DNA of 64,000 bases, from positions 665,576 to 729,575 of the forward strand of contig NZ_JARTWB010000003.1 of NCBI RefSeq assembly GCF_031450785.1, given 5' to 3'. The notes below the pieces were generated by a model. The model saw only the letters and a list, made by a program, of their open reading frames with translations, ran no database searches and had not been told where the DNA came from. This DNA comes from Caballeronia sp. LZ062 (GTDB taxonomy: Bacteria > Pseudomonadota > Gammaproteobacteria > Burkholderiales > Burkholderiaceae). This document shows, piece by piece, positions 25,105 to 33,984 of this stretch; position 1 is the stretch's first letter, and the number at the start of each line of letters is the position of its first letter. A program made the position numbers and the translations under genes.

Positions 25105-25132
25105 CGCCGCGCGCCTCGACCGGCGCGCGGCG
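25105..25132 (-). terminator. Stem-loop terminator of the acyl-CoA ligase gene
   Basis: Perfect 11-bp arms CGCCGCGCGCC / GGCGCGCGGCG with a 6-nt loop, 13 nt beyond the ligase stop at 25146. No U-run, so efficiency is uncertain. Confidence 0.6.
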
Positions 25133-25145
25133 AGTCGGGGCAGAT

Positions 25146-26852
25146 TCAGTGCTGCGCCTGCAAGACTTCATCCTCGATGATGACCGACTTCCCGAGTTCC
25201 GCCCAGGCGCGCGCCGCCGTCAGGTAACGCTCTTCGATACTCCCGCGCCGGATCTTCATCGTCGGTGTCAGAAAGCCGCTGTCGATGCGCCATGAATCCT
25301 TGACCACCACGATGAACCCGAGCCTCTCGTGCGTTTCGAGCGTGGCGTTCACGTCGTCGAGCAGCGCGTGCAATTCGGCGCGCAACGCTTCGCGCGTCAC
25401 GGCGTCGTCGAGGTCGCTTTTGGCTGCCGCCGACAGCATCATCAGCGCGAACGGCTGCACGAACGCCGGTCCCGTCACGCAGACCGCCTCCACCTTCGGA
25501 TGGCTCAGTCTGTTTTCAATCGGCGCCGGGGCGACATATTTGCCCTTGCTCGTCTTGAAGATCTCTTTCACGCGACCCGTGATCTTCAGGCGGCCGATTT
25601 CGTCGAGTTCGCCGCGATCGCCGGTCTTGAAAAATCCGTCTTCGGTGGTGCTGTCCGCGGTCAGCTCGGGCTGGCGATAGTAGCCGAGCATCATCGTGGG
25701 TGACTTGAGCAGAATCTCGCCGTTCTCCGCGATTCTGCATTCGACGCCCGGCATCGCCTGTCCTGAATAGCCGATGCGCACGAGGCCCGGCCGGCTGTAG
25801 TGCGAATACGAGAAGTTCTCGGTCATTCCGTACACATCCAGCAGTTCGAGCCCGAGCGCGCGATACCAGTTCATGATGTGTTCCGGCAGCGGTGCCGAGC
25901 CGGTGAACGCGAGCCGCGTCGCGTCGAGGCCGAGCATCGTCAGGATTTGGCGCTTGAGCGCGCCGGCTGCGGGCGCGTCCGTTTCGAGCAAGGACTGCTG
26001 CTCCTGCGGCAGCTTCGCGCAGATGCCCTGATAGAACTTGGTCCACAGGCGCGGCATGGAGATGAAGACCGTGGGCCGCGCCCGCAGCAGGTCCTGCGCG
26101 AAGGTGGCGAGGCTGTCGTTGAAGAAAACATGAAAGCCGTGGCACAGCGAATTCGCCTCGACGAACGAACGCTCAGCCGTGTGCGCGAGTGGCAGGTACG
26201 ACAGCACGCGGTCCGCCGGCGTGAAATCGCAGAATTCGCCCGAGCGCGCCGCGTAGGCGAAGATCGTGCCGAAGCTGTGCATCACGCCCTTCGGACGACC
26301 CGTGCTGCCGGACGTGTAGATAATCGTCGCGAGCTCGTCGGGCGATGGCAGATGCACGTCGTCGAGCGGCGCGGTGTCGGCGACGATATCGCTCCACATG
26401 GACGCTTCAGGCGTGTACGGCGACATGGGCAGCCTGACGAGCCGCGCGTTCGAAGGCACGACGTTGCCAATCTCGTTCCACGCGTCGGTCTTGCCGTCGA
26501 GCTTGCCGATGAACACCACGCGCACGCTGCAATGCTCGAACACATACTTCGCGGTGTCGGCGCTGATGGTCGGATAAAGCGGCACCGACACGTGCCCGGC
26601 GAGCCAGATGGCGAGGTCCGCGATGACCCAGTGCGCGCTGTTCTTCCCGACGATGGATACGGCGCTGCCCGGCGGCAACTGTAACGCGCGCAGCCAGCCG
26701 GCCATGCGCCGCGCCTCGTCGCCGACTTCCTTCCACGTGTAGTCCACGACGCGGCCGTCCGGCGTCGGTTCGGTCAGATAGACCGCATCGGGTTGCGCAC
26801 GCTCCCAGTGCAAAAAGCGATGAACCACGGTCCCGGAATTCGTGCCGCTCAT
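25146..26852 (-). CDS. AMP-dependent acyl-CoA synthetase (long-chain fatty-acid-CoA ligase type)
   Basis: 568 aa. ANL-family motifs: P-loop-like IIYTSGSTGRPKGVMHS (~175), A5 region DVYGMTEN (~335), A8 region KTGDRGELDEIGRLKITGRVKE, and the ACSL-type tail KTSKGKYVAPAPIENRL. This predicts ATP-dependent adenylation and CoA ligation of a fatty or aryl acid. The frame is open to 27158; GGAGA 5 nt upstream fixes ATG 26852 (MSGTNSG) over ATG 26864. It is convergent with the acyl-CoA dehydrogenase, so both beta-oxidation entry enzymes are neighbours though separately transcribed. Its upstream region contains a dyad resembling that in front of the dehydrogenase. Confidence 0.9.
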   Translation of the reverse strand: MSGTNSGTVVHRFLHWERAQPDAVYLTEPTPDGRVVDYTWKEVGDEARRMAGWLRALQLPPGSAVSIVGKNSAHWVIADLAIWLAGHVSVPLYPTISADTAKYVFEHCSVRVVFIGKLDGKTDAWNEIGNVVPSNARLVRLPMSPYTPEASMWSDIVADTAPLDDVHLPSPDELATIIYTSGSTGRPKGVMHSFGTIFAYAARSGEFCDFTPADRVLSYLPLAHTAERSFVEANSLCHGFHVFFNDSLATFAQDLLRARPTVFISMPRLWTKFYQGICAKLPQEQQSLLETDAPAAGALKRQILTMLGLDATRLAFTGSAPLPEHIMNWYRALGLELLDVYGMTENFSYSHYSRPGLVRIGYSGQAMPGVECRIAENGEILLKSPTMMLGYYRQPELTADSTTEDGFFKTGDRGELDEIGRLKITGRVKEIFKTSKGKYVAPAPIENRLSHPKVEAVCVTGPAFVQPFALMMLSAAAKSDLDDAVTREALRAELHALLDDVNATLETHERLGFIVVVKDSWRIDSGFLTPTMKIRRGSIEERYLTAARAWAELGKSVIIEDEVLQAQH

Positions 26853-27025
26853 GAATGTCTCCATTATTTTTCGCCGGTGTCGCCGCGTCCCGGCCGAGGA
26901 CTCCGTCATGCGGACCGGTCCGGCCGGACGCCGACGCCCGCCTTCCAACGGCGGCTGCCCTTTGCGATGTGCCGCCGCTGGGCGCGGGCTGACACAACGA
27001 TACGCCGATACTGCCGTCCGTCGCC

Positions 27026-27045
27026 CACCCTTAAATAGGGGGGTG
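27026..27045. promoter_or_regulatory. Dyad CACCC-TTAAATAGGG-GGGTG upstream of acyl-CoA ligase
   Basis: Inverted repeat about 175 bp upstream of ATG 26852. On the minus strand it reads CCCCCCTATTTAAGGGTG; compare CCCCCTATTCACGAGGGGG at 22561-22579. Candidate shared operator or promoter element. Confidence 0.35.
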
Positions 27046-27224
27046 ACATGGCATCGGGAATCGAATGGAGCGGGAGCCGGAGCCGGAGCCGGGCTGACGG
27101 CCGCGAGTCTGTCAACCCGCGTTCGGCCTGATTTTATTTCGAGGAGGCTCGCGTTCAACTAAAAGAGCGCGAAGAATGCTTAGCGATGCTTGCGATCGAC
27201 AGCCGGCGATCGCAGCCTGTGCGA

Positions 27225-27248
27225 CCGGACCCGCTCACGCGGGTCCGG
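27225..27248 (-). terminator. Stem-loop terminator of the chloroperoxidase-type hydrolase gene
   Basis: Perfect 10-bp arms CCGGACCCGC / GCGGGTCCGG with a TCAC loop, 10 nt after the stop at 27259. Confidence 0.7.
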
Positions 27249-27258
27249 CATCTGTCGC

Positions 27259-28095
27259 TTACGACTGGATGAACGCCAGAAGATCAGCGTTGAGGACGTC
27301 CGCGTTGACGGTCAACATGCCATGCGAGAAGCCGGGATAAGTCTTCAGCGTGCCGTTCTGCAGCAGCTTGATGGACTTGAGCGCTGCGTCGGCAATCGGC
27401 ACGATCTGGTCGTCCTCGCCGTGCAGCACGAGCGTCGGTACCGAGATGGCGCGCAGGTCTTCCGTCTGGTCAGTCTCCGAGAAGGCTTTGATGCCGTCGT
27501 AATGGGCCTTCGCGCTGCCCATCATGCCCTGACGCCACCAGTTCTGGATCACGCCCTGATGCACGGTCGCGCCCGAACGATTGAAGCCGTAGAACGGTCC
27601 CGCCGGAACGTCGACGAAAAACTGCGCGCGATTGTCCGCGAGCGCCTTGCGAAAGCCGTCGAACACTTCGAGCGACAGTCCTTCCGGATTCGCCTCGGTC
27701 TTCAGCATGAGCGGCGGCACGGCGCTCACGAGCACGGCCTTGGCCACGCGCCCTGCCGGTTCGCCGTGCTTCGCGACATAGCGCGCCACTTCGCCGCCGC
27801 CGGTCGAATGACCGATATGCACCGCGTTGCGCAGATCGAGCGCCTCGACCACGGCGAACGCGTCCGCCGCGTAGTGATCCATGTCGTGCCCGTCCGAGAC
27901 TTGCGTCGAGCGACCGTGGCCGCGCCGGTCATGCGCGATCACGCGAAAGCCCTTCTGCACGAAGAAGAGCATTTGCGCGTCCCAGTCGTCGGAAGACAAC
28001 GGCCAGCCGTGATGGAAGACGATCGGCTGCGCATCCTTCGGACCCCAGTCCTTGTAGAAGATTTCGACGTTGTCTTTCGTTGTGACGTAAGGCAT
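27259..28095 (-). CDS. Alpha/beta hydrolase, non-heme chloroperoxidase type
   Basis: 278 aa. Single alpha/beta-hydrolase domain with oxyanion-region HG in FHHGWPLSSDDW, nucleophile Ser in GHSTGGGE (~97), Asp in LHGEDDQIVP and His in PGFSHGML. The overall pattern is that of cofactor-free haloperoxidases/arylesterases (DRRGHGRS is typical). Such enzymes are perhydrolases/esterases in vitro; the physiological substrate is seldom known. AGAGGA before ATG 28095 fixes the start; an in-frame extension to 28176 is unsupported. Terminator follows. Confidence 0.9.
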   Translation of the reverse strand: MPYVTTKDNVEIFYKDWGPKDAQPIVFHHGWPLSSDDWDAQMLFFVQKGFRVIAHDRRGHGRSTQVSDGHDMDHYAADAFAVVEALDLRNAVHIGHSTGGGEVARYVAKHGEPAGRVAKAVLVSAVPPLMLKTEANPEGLSLEVFDGFRKALADNRAQFFVDVPAGPFYGFNRSGATVHQGVIQNWWRQGMMGSAKAHYDGIKAFSETDQTEDLRAISVPTLVLHGEDDQIVPIADAALKSIKLLQNGTLKTYPGFSHGMLTVNADVLNADLLAFIQS

Positions 28096-28442
28096 GGTGA
28101 TTTTCCTCTTCGACGTGATGGAGCGTTGGAACATTAGCCGGCGATCATCTTCCGGCGCGAGTGTGACAACCGCCACCGTGAGTGGCGGTTTTTACGGCCA
28201 AGTGCGCGAAGCGATGGGGGGAGATTACGGGCGCCGGCATCGTGACGGAAGAGCGGCGTATGCAATGCATTGTTGCACCGGTGCGAGGGTCATTGCAACG
28301 AACGCGTACCGGTACCAGAGTTGGGGACGATGCGACTCACCACCGCGTCACTGCCATCGCCATCGCCATCGTTCACTGCTGCTGACAAAAGGCAGCGACA
28401 TGTGACGACGGCGTGACGATAGCCGTGCTCGCGAAGCAGAGA
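28096..28442. other. Intergenic region between chemoreceptor stop and hydrolase start
   Basis: 347 bp, no gene supported. Holds the hydrolase promoter, a terminator-like hairpin at 28168-28193, and a (GCCATC)x3 tandem at 28353-28370. Confidence 0.5.
28168..28193 (+). terminator. Terminator-shaped hairpin in plus orientation
   Basis: AACCGCCAC - CGTGA - GTGGCGGTT followed by TTT: a textbook intrinsic terminator if read on the plus strand, yet no plus-strand gene precedes it. On the minus strand the same stem lies between the chemoreceptor gene and the hydrolase gene and could still end chemoreceptor transcripts. Confidence 0.55.
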
Positions 28443-30011
28443 TCAGGCGGGCATCGGCGCTGCGTGAAATGCCGAGGCGGGATCGCCGCGCAGCTTGAAG
28501 ACCGCGACCGCGTCGCGCAGGGAACTCGCCTGCTCGGCGAGCGCATGCGCCGCAGCCGACGCCTGTTCGACGAGCGCGGCATTCTGCTGCGTGACTTCGT
28601 CCATTTGCGTGACGGCCACGTTGACCTGTTCGATGCCTGTGCGCTGCTCTTCAGACGCCGCCGAGATCTCGCTCACCACGCCGGTCACGCGCTGCACCGA
28701 ATCGACGATGCCTGCGATGATGCTGCCCGTGTCATGCACCAGTGTAGAGCCGGTGTCGATGCGCCCTGCCGACTGTTCGATCAGCGCCTTGATCTCCTTC
28801 GCCGCCGACGCGCTGCGCTGCGCGAGCGAGCGCACTTCGGACGCGACGACCGCGAAGCCGCGCCCTTCCTCGCCGGCACGCGCCGCTTCCACCGCCGCGT
28901 TGAGCGCGAGAATGTTGGTCTGGAACGCGATCGCATCGATGACCGCGATGATCTCGCTCACCTTGCCCGAGCTTTCCGCGATACCGTTCATCGTCGCGAT
29001 GACCTGCTTCATCATGTCGCCGCCGCGCGTGGCGGTCTGCCATGCATCCTCGGCAAGCGAGGACGCCGCGACCGCGTGATTCGCGTTCTGGCCGACGGTC
29101 GCCGTGAGTTCCTCCATGCTGGCCGCCGTCTGTTGCAGCGAGGCGGCCTGCTCTTCCGTGCGCGAAGACAAATCGAGATTGCCCGATGCGATTTCGGCGC
29201 TCGCCGTCGCGACGCCTTCGGCATTGCGGCGCACCTTGCTTACGACATTCGCGAGGCTCGTCTGCATGTGCTTGAGCGCGCCGAGCAGTTCGGCGATTTC
29301 GTCCTTGCCGTGCGCATCGAAGTCGAGCGACAGGTCGCCGTCAGCGACCGCCTGCGCACATCCGAGCGCGCGTGCAAGCGGGCGCGACACGGTCCGGCTA
29401 AAGAGGAAGCCGCCAGCGAGCGCGAGCGTCAGCACGACCAGCATCAAGCCGATGCTCGTCTCCGAAGCCTTGTGCGCCGCGCGGTCGGCCTGCGCAGAGA
29501 CATCGGCGCTGTCGGCCGCGATCTTCTTCGCGGCTTCTTCGAGCAGCGCGGCCGGTTCGCGATCGACGCCGGCCACGGCCGCATCGCCCGCCGAAGATTC
29601 GAAGCCCGCGGCCTTGAACGCCTCGAAGCCACGGCGATACCCCTCGCCCATCGCGTGATGCGCCGAGGAGAAACGCTCGACGAGTGTGCGGCTTTCGCCG
29701 GGCGGGAGCCGCGTAATCAGCTGGTCGGCGAGCTGGTTGACCGCGCTTTCGCGCGTCTGGAACGCGGTCCAGTATTTGTCGAGCTTCGCCGGGTCCTTGC
29801 CGCGCAGAAGCGTGTCCTTCCACTCCTGAACTTGCAGCTTGAAGGTGGCGAGCGTCTCGGACACCATCCGCTCATTCGCGACGTTGGCGGCTACCGCCGT
29901 GCGATAAGTGTCGATGGAGCGGTTGAGGGCGAAGATGCCGTAGAGCGCGCCGGCGAACATCAGCACGAGCGCGATGGCGAAAGCGAGAGGAATCTTGAGG
30001 CTGAGTTTCAT
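28443..30011 (-). CDS. Methyl-accepting chemotaxis protein
   Basis: 522 aa. TM1 at ~7-28 ([21 protein letters not shown]), periplasmic helical ligand domain ~30-190, TM2 ~190-210 ([18 protein letters not shown]), HAMP ~212-265. The signalling coiled coil has the near-invariant hairpin tip [21 protein letters not shown]. Tar-like class with a four-helix-bundle type sensor (inference from length). No C-terminal CheR/CheB-tethering pentapeptide. The frame extends to 30107, but ATG 30011 begins the usual [11 protein letters not shown]. No che genes adjacent, as usual for scattered receptors. Ligand unknown. Confidence 0.92.
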   Translation of the reverse strand: MKLSLKIPLAFAIALVLMFAGALYGIFALNRSIDTYRTAVAANVANERMVSETLATFKLQVQEWKDTLLRGKDPAKLDKYWTAFQTRESAVNQLADQLITRLPPGESRTLVERFSSAHHAMGEGYRRGFEAFKAAGFESSAGDAAVAGVDREPAALLEEAAKKIAADSADVSAQADRAAHKASETSIGLMLVVLTLALAGGFLFSRTVSRPLARALGCAQAVADGDLSLDFDAHGKDEIAELLGALKHMQTSLANVVSKVRRNAEGVATASAEIASGNLDLSSRTEEQAASLQQTAASMEELTATVGQNANHAVAASSLAEDAWQTATRGGDMMKQVIATMNGIAESSGKVSEIIAVIDAIAFQTNILALNAAVEAARAGEEGRGFAVVASEVRSLAQRSASAAKEIKALIEQSAGRIDTGSTLVHDTGSIIAGIVDSVQRVTGVVSEISAASEEQRTGIEQVNVAVTQMDEVTQQNAALVEQASAAAHALAEQASSLRDAVAVFKLRGDPASAFHAAPMPA

Positions 30012-30151
30012 GGCGGGAGTCGATAACGGAGTTAGGCGCTTTGCACGCGTATTGGTGTTATCGGCAATTGACACGGGAACTAAACCACCACGAGCCTCGC
30101 CCTCCATTACATTCGGTCACGCCGCTGGTGTCGCGGCGCGCGTCGTTTGCG

Positions 30152-30658
30152 TCAGGTTTGCGGCGAAAGGAGCGGCTCGACCGAACTCCCCGTCTCGATA
30201 ATCCCCGCTTCGACGACGCGCGCGGTCATGCCGCCGAAACCGCGTACCGCGTTGTATCTGCCGACGCCGAAGGTCTCTTCCATCCGCGAGCACGGATGAC
30301 ATTCGCCGGTGATGTGCAGTACAGCGCCGCCGATGCGAAAGCGGCGATCCTTCAACGCATGCAGGTTGATGCCTTCGGTGACGATATTGCGACGCAGATC
30401 GAACGGCGAAACGCGTTCGCGTCCAAGAAAACCTGCAATGGCGCGCAGACTCTCGGCTTCGATGAGCGTGACCTGTCGGTTGCCGCCTTTGCGGCTGTAG
30501 TGATCGCCTTCGAGCCCCGCTTCGGCCGATGCCAGCACCGAGCGCACTTCCACGAGCGGCTCACGTCGCGCACTGCGCACGCCGATCCACACGACGCGGC
30601 CCGGACGGACGGGCGCGAGCATCAGTCGGGTCAACGGCGATTCGGGATTGAGCGGCAT
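30152..30658 (-). CDS. MOSC-domain protein
   Basis: 168 aa, one MOSC (molybdenum cofactor sulfurase C-terminal) domain. Typical stretches are GLEGDHYSRKGGNRQVTLIEAE, FDLRRNIVTEGINLHAL, and the conserved cysteine in ITGECHPCSRME. MOSC proteins handle Moco-bound or persulfide sulfur in detoxification reactions (YiiM/YuaD relatives). It lies 42 bp downstream of an unknown gene on the same strand, likely cotranscribed. Confidence 0.88.
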   Translation of the reverse strand: MPLNPESPLTRLMLAPVRPGRVVWIGVRSARREPLVEVRSVLASAEAGLEGDHYSRKGGNRQVTLIEAESLRAIAGFLGRERVSPFDLRRNIVTEGINLHALKDRRFRIGGAVLHITGECHPCSRMEETFGVGRYNAVRGFGGMTARVVEAGIIETGSSVEPLLSPQT

Positions 30659-30700
30659 CGTTCGGCAACGATCGTGGAGTGCTGGGAGCGTGGACGCCTT

Positions 30701-31261
30701 TCAGCCATCGGCGGGAGTCGGCGTCCATCCGAAAACCGCTTCGAAACGCTCGCGAAACGGCGTGCGGATGCCCGCGGGCGATTGCCGGACATACGCCTCG
30801 GCGCGGCGGCATTCGTCCTCGCCGAGCGATTGCAGATAGGTCACCGCTTCATCGACGCTCGGCATGCGGCCGTTGGTCTCGCGCGATTTCGGCGGCAGCG
30901 CCGTCCAGATGACCGCGTCCGCGCCGTTGCGTTCGAGCCATGTTGCCAGCGCGTGCGATTGGGCATACGTGATGCCGGCCGGCGCCGGAATGCTGCCGAT
31001 CCATTCCGCGACGTTCACGCGCACATCCTCGCGCGCGCGCAACGCTTCGCGCGCGGCGTCGAGCGAATCGAGCGCGACCGGCGCCCAGAACGTCGGCTGC
31101 AAGGGCCCTCGTTCGAGCACCACGAGGCTCACGATTTCGCCGTCCGAGTGACGCGCGAACTCCAGCGGAATGAGCGGGCCGCCCTCGCGCCATTCGCCGT
31201 CGATTGGAAACCCTTTGAGATTCCACAGCAACGATCCCCATGCTACACAGACGATTTTCAT
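30701..31261 (-). CDS. Conserved protein of unknown function
   Basis: 186 aa, soluble, no signal peptide. I do not recognise the family. The opening MKIVCVAWGSLLWN recalls the GSL-W start of gamma-glutamylcyclotransferase-like folds, but the rest offers no confirming catalytic Glu. The C-terminal half has a helical stretch and the ending TPFRERFEAVFGWTP. The start at 31261 is chosen because the protein-like region begins there; the frame continues to 31318. Apparently cotranscribed with the MOSC gene. Confidence 0.65.
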   Translation of the reverse strand: MKIVCVAWGSLLWNLKGFPIDGEWREGGPLIPLEFARHSDGEIVSLVVLERGPLQPTFWAPVALDSLDAAREALRAREDVRVNVAEWIGSIPAPAGITYAQSHALATWLERNGADAVIWTALPPKSRETNGRMPSVDEAVTYLQSLGEDECRRAEAYVRQSPAGIRTPFRERFEAVFGWTPTPADG

Positions 31262-31396
31262 GCGGTTTCGCTTTTTCGTGATGAAGGCTGGATGCGGCTG
31301 AGCACGGCACGTGCCCATCCGCGGGGCATGGCGATGCGGTGTTCGCGGTATTGGGCGGCTTGCGCGCGTCAGCGGCGTGTCCAGTCTCTTGCGCCA

Positions 31397-32224
31397 TCAG
31401 CGTGGCGCGGCGAGTTCGCGAATGCGCGCCGCGACTTGCGCATCGAGCGCGGTATAGACGATCAGTCCGAGATCAGGCCGTCCATCGACGGCAAACGCCG
31501 AGTATTCCAGTTCGATAGGGCCGAGCTTCGGATGCAGCAGACGCTTGACGGTCGCGGCATCGGCATGACTGAGCACCTCGTGATCACGCCAAAACGCGTC
31601 GAACTCGGCGCTCGCGGCGCGCAGTTCGTCGACGAGCTTGCCCGCATCCGACAAGAGACCCGCGCGAGCCACATCCGCCCTGAACGCGCCGACGACGAAG
31701 CGCGCCACGCTTTCCCAGTCGTGCTGCTTCGCCCGGACGGCCGGATTGCGGAACAGAAAGTGAAGGATATTGCGCTCGCCGGCGGGCAGCGTGCCGTAGT
31801 CGGTGAGCACGACGGCCGCCGCCCGGTTCCACGCGACGACATCCCACGTCGCTGTCTTGACGATGGCCGGACTGGCGTCGAGCGAGTCGAGGAGCCGTTG
31901 CAGACGCGGATTGACGCCTTCTTCCGCCTTGTAGCGGACTTCGGGCGGCCGGCCGAGGCCCAGCATGAACAGGTGCTCGTGTTCGACGTCGGTCAGCAGC
32001 AGCGCGGCCGAGATGCGGTCGAGCACCTGCGCCGAGGGCGCGCCGCCGCGTCCTTGTTCCAGCCACGTGTACCACGTCGGGCTGATATGCGCCCGCTGCG
32101 CGACTTCTTCGCGGCGCAGCCCGGGCGTGCGCCTGCGTCCGGTGAATCCGAAGCTCGCCGGATCGAGGCGCGTCCGACGGCTGCGCAAGAAGTCTCCCAG
32201 CGATCTGGCCGCATCGTCTGACAT
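31397..32224 (-). CDS. XRE-family HTH regulator with MmyB-like ligand-binding domain
   Basis: 275 aa. N-terminal XRE HTH (~8-75: LGDFLRSRRTRLDP, TPGLRREEVAQRAHISPTWYTWLEQGRG). Residues ~105-270 are the MmyB-like PAS-type domain (WDVVAWNRAAAVVL, the FRNPAVR block, and LHPKLGPIELEYSAF). Members are usually repressors of a divergently transcribed oxidoreductase gene. Here an SDR gene starts 94 bp away in the opposite direction, so it probably controls that gene and itself. Confidence 0.9.
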   Translation of the reverse strand: MSDDAARSLGDFLRSRRTRLDPASFGFTGRRRTPGLRREEVAQRAHISPTWYTWLEQGRGGAPSAQVLDRISAALLLTDVEHEHLFMLGLGRPPEVRYKAEEGVNPRLQRLLDSLDASPAIVKTATWDVVAWNRAAAVVLTDYGTLPAGERNILHFLFRNPAVRAKQHDWESVARFVVGAFRADVARAGLLSDAGKLVDELRAASAEFDAFWRDHEVLSHADAATVKRLLHPKLGPIELEYSAFAVDGRPDLGLIVYTALDAQVAARIRELAAPR

Positions 32225-32318
32225 GATGACCCTGTTAGCCGCTTTACCATGATGAGCTCACTACTTTAACGGGATAAAAATCGGCGGGATAGTGAAGCCC
32301 TTATCCGGGAGACTCACC

Positions 32319-33206
32319 ATGCGTATCTTTCTGACGGGCGCGACCGGCTTCATCGGTTCCGCGCTCGTGCCCGAACTCATCCGCGCGGGGCACGACGTGC
32401 TTGGCATGACGCGTTCCGACGCGGGCGCGCAAGAGCTCGCCGATGCCGGCGCTGAGGTTCATCGCGGGACGCTCGAAGACGTCGACATCCTGCGGCGCGG
32501 CGCGCTTCACGCCGATGCCGTGATTCACACTGCGTTCGATCACGACTTCTCGCGGTTCGTCGAGAACTGCGAGAAGGACAAGCGCGCTATTGCCGCGCTC
32601 GGCTCGGCGCTTGCCGGATCGGACCGGCCGCTGGTCATCACGTCGGGCACCGGCGTGGGCAGCCGTGCGCACGGCGAGCCGGCCACGGAAGACGTGTTCA
32701 ACGCGAGCCACCCGAACCCGCGCGTGGCATCGGAAATCGCCGGCAATGCGCTGCTAGACGCGGGCGTCAACGTTTCGGTAGTGCGGCTGCCGCAGGTTCA
32801 CGACCCGTTCCGGCAGGGGCTGATCTCGCCGCTCATCGAGATGGCGCGCGAGAAAGGCGTGGTCGCTTATGTCGGCGACGGACTCAACCGCTGGCCCGCC
32901 GGGCATCTGTCCGATGTCGTGCGGCTGTATCGGCTTGCCGTCGAGGCCGGGGAGCGTGGCGCACGCTATCACGCCGTGGGCGAGGAAGGCGTCAGCAGCC
33001 GCGAGATCGCCCGTGCGCTCAGCGAGGGACTCGGCTTGCCGCTCGCGTCCGTGGCGCCGGACGAAGCCGCATCGCATTTCGGATGGATGGCCATGTTCGT
33101 GCAACTCGATATGCCGGCCTCGAGTGCGCTCACGCAGCAGCGGCTGGGCTGGCAGCCGACGGGGCCGACGCTCCTGGCCGATCTTGCGGAGCGGCGATAC
33201 GTCTAG
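32319..33206 (+). CDS. NAD(P)-binding SDR-family oxidoreductase (atypical/extended)
   Basis: 295 aa. Rossmann motif TGATGFIGSAL at residues 6-16. The downstream region HTAFDHDFS and the block VASEIAGNALL take the place of the YxxxK active site, so the catalytic Tyr seems missing, as in atypical SDRs (SDR_a8-like). Substrate unknown. CCGGGAGA precedes ATG 32319; the frame extends nine codons upstream to 32292. Divergent from the XRE/MmyB regulator and followed by a bidirectional stem-loop. Confidence 0.87.
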   Translation: MRIFLTGATGFIGSALVPELIRAGHDVLGMTRSDAGAQELADAGAEVHRGTLEDVDILRRGALHADAVIHTAFDHDFSRFVENCEKDKRAIAALGSALAGSDRPLVITSGTGVGSRAHGEPATEDVFNASHPNPRVASEIAGNALLDAGVNVSVVRLPQVHDPFRQGLISPLIEMAREKGVVAYVGDGLNRWPAGHLSDVVRLYRLAVEAGERGARYHAVGEEGVSSREIARALSEGLGLPLASVAPDEAASHFGWMAMFVQLDMPASSALTQQRLGWQPTGPTLLADLAERRYV

Positions 33207-33228
33207 CGGCTAGCGGCTAGTACGAAAA

Positions 33229-33251
33229 GCGCGCCGTTAGAGACGGCGCGC
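33229..33251. terminator. Bidirectional stem-loop between convergent SDR and flavin reductase genes
   Basis: Perfect 9-bp arms GCGCGCCGT / ACGGCGCGC with TAGAG loop, between two convergent stops (33206 and 33264). A short direct repeat of TAGCGGC lies just before it. Confidence 0.75.
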
Positions 33252-33263
33252 CTCACACGGCGA

Positions 33264-33845
33264 TTATTCCTTCAACGGCTTCGCCTGCCGCATCCCGGAA
33301 GCGCGCACGAACTTTCCCGCGCCGAGGTGATGAATGGTATGCAAGATGCCATTCGTTTCATCCATGTTCCAGTGCCCATTTGCGAAGACACGCGCATCGG
33401 CCGCCGCCGCGACGACTTCGGCGAAGCACGTGTCGTAGGCCGCTTCCGTGTGCGGCTCGCTGATGAGCCGGCATTCGAGCCACGCCGAGCAGCCCTCTTC
33501 GATGAGCGGCACGCCAAGCACCGGGCCCTTCACGGTTTGAATTCTGTATGCATCGAACTTGTCGATGTGGCGCCCGCTCGTGCTGCCAACCGCATACGCA
33601 AGGTCGATCAGGTTCGCACCGGGCACGCAGATCCCGAAGTTGCCGCTCGCGGCAATCAATTCGCGTGTGAACGTGTTCTTGTCGATAACCACGGCGATAC
33701 GCGGCGGGGTGAATTCGACAGGCATCGACCAGGCCGCGGCCATGACGTTGCGGCGTTCGCCGTGCGCGCTTGTCACGAGCACGGTCGGACCATGATTGAT
33801 GAGTCGGCTCGCGTGGCCGAGTGCGACAGGCAAGAAATGGGTCAT
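33264..33845 (-). CDS. Flavin reductase-like (FMN-binding split barrel) protein
   Basis: 193 aa. Flavin-reductase-like domain with the N-terminal segment TVLVTSAHGERRNVMAAAWSMP, PRIAVVIDKNTFT and FGICVPG, which forms the FMN pocket in this family. These proteins reduce FMN with NAD(P)H or act as stand-alone FMN oxidoreductases. The frame opens at a TTG (33884), but ATG 33845 (MTHFLPVAL) gives the normal N-terminus. Monocistronic. Confidence 0.87.
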   Translation of the reverse strand: MTHFLPVALGHASRLINHGPTVLVTSAHGERRNVMAAAWSMPVEFTPPRIAVVIDKNTFTRELIAASGNFGICVPGANLIDLAYAVGSTSGRHIDKFDAYRIQTVKGPVLGVPLIEEGCSAWLECRLISEPHTEAAYDTCFAEVVAAAADARVFANGHWNMDETNGILHTIHHLGAGKFVRASGMRQAKPLKE

Positions 33846-33922
33846 GACGGATCCGGTATCAATAAGTCCGGCGATTGTATGCAAACGGCAGAATGCAATC
33901 CGCAGAATGCAATGCGGAGACC

Positions 33923-33958
33923 TTGACAGACACTCTTACGATATATATCTTTAGATAT
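33923..33958 (+). promoter_or_regulatory. Promoter and palindromic operator of the PadR-ferric reductase operon
   Basis: TTGACA at 33923-33928 and TATCTT at 33946-33951 (17-bp spacer) form a likely sigma-70 promoter. The inverted repeat ATATCT-TT-AGATAT (33945-33958) covers the -10, the placement expected for an autorepressor site. It lies 26 bp before the PadR ATG. Confidence 0.65.
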
Positions 33959-33984
33959 GTTTTACGACATAACGGAGTGATGTC

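Larger units (their letters stand above)
24678..25145. other. Convergent intergenic region
   Basis: 468 bp between the stops of the dehydrogenase and ligase genes. No gene is supported; frames here are Arg-rich shadows. It holds the second hairpin repeat (24758-24776) and a strong 11-bp stem-loop (25105-25132). Confidence 0.5.
26853..27258. other. Intergenic region upstream of acyl-CoA ligase
   Basis: 406 bp, no gene supported. Contains a CACCC...GGGTG dyad at 27026-27045, a short (GGAGCC)x3 tandem at 27073-27090, and the terminator of the hydrolase gene at 27225-27248. Confidence 0.5.

Noticed and set aside
27073..27090. (GGAGCC)x3 tandem repeat
   Set aside because: Three imperfectly bounded units in a GC-rich gap; likely chance.
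28353..28370. (GCCATC)x3 tandem repeat
   Set aside because: Only three units in non-coding DNA; too short to call a functional or variable repeat.
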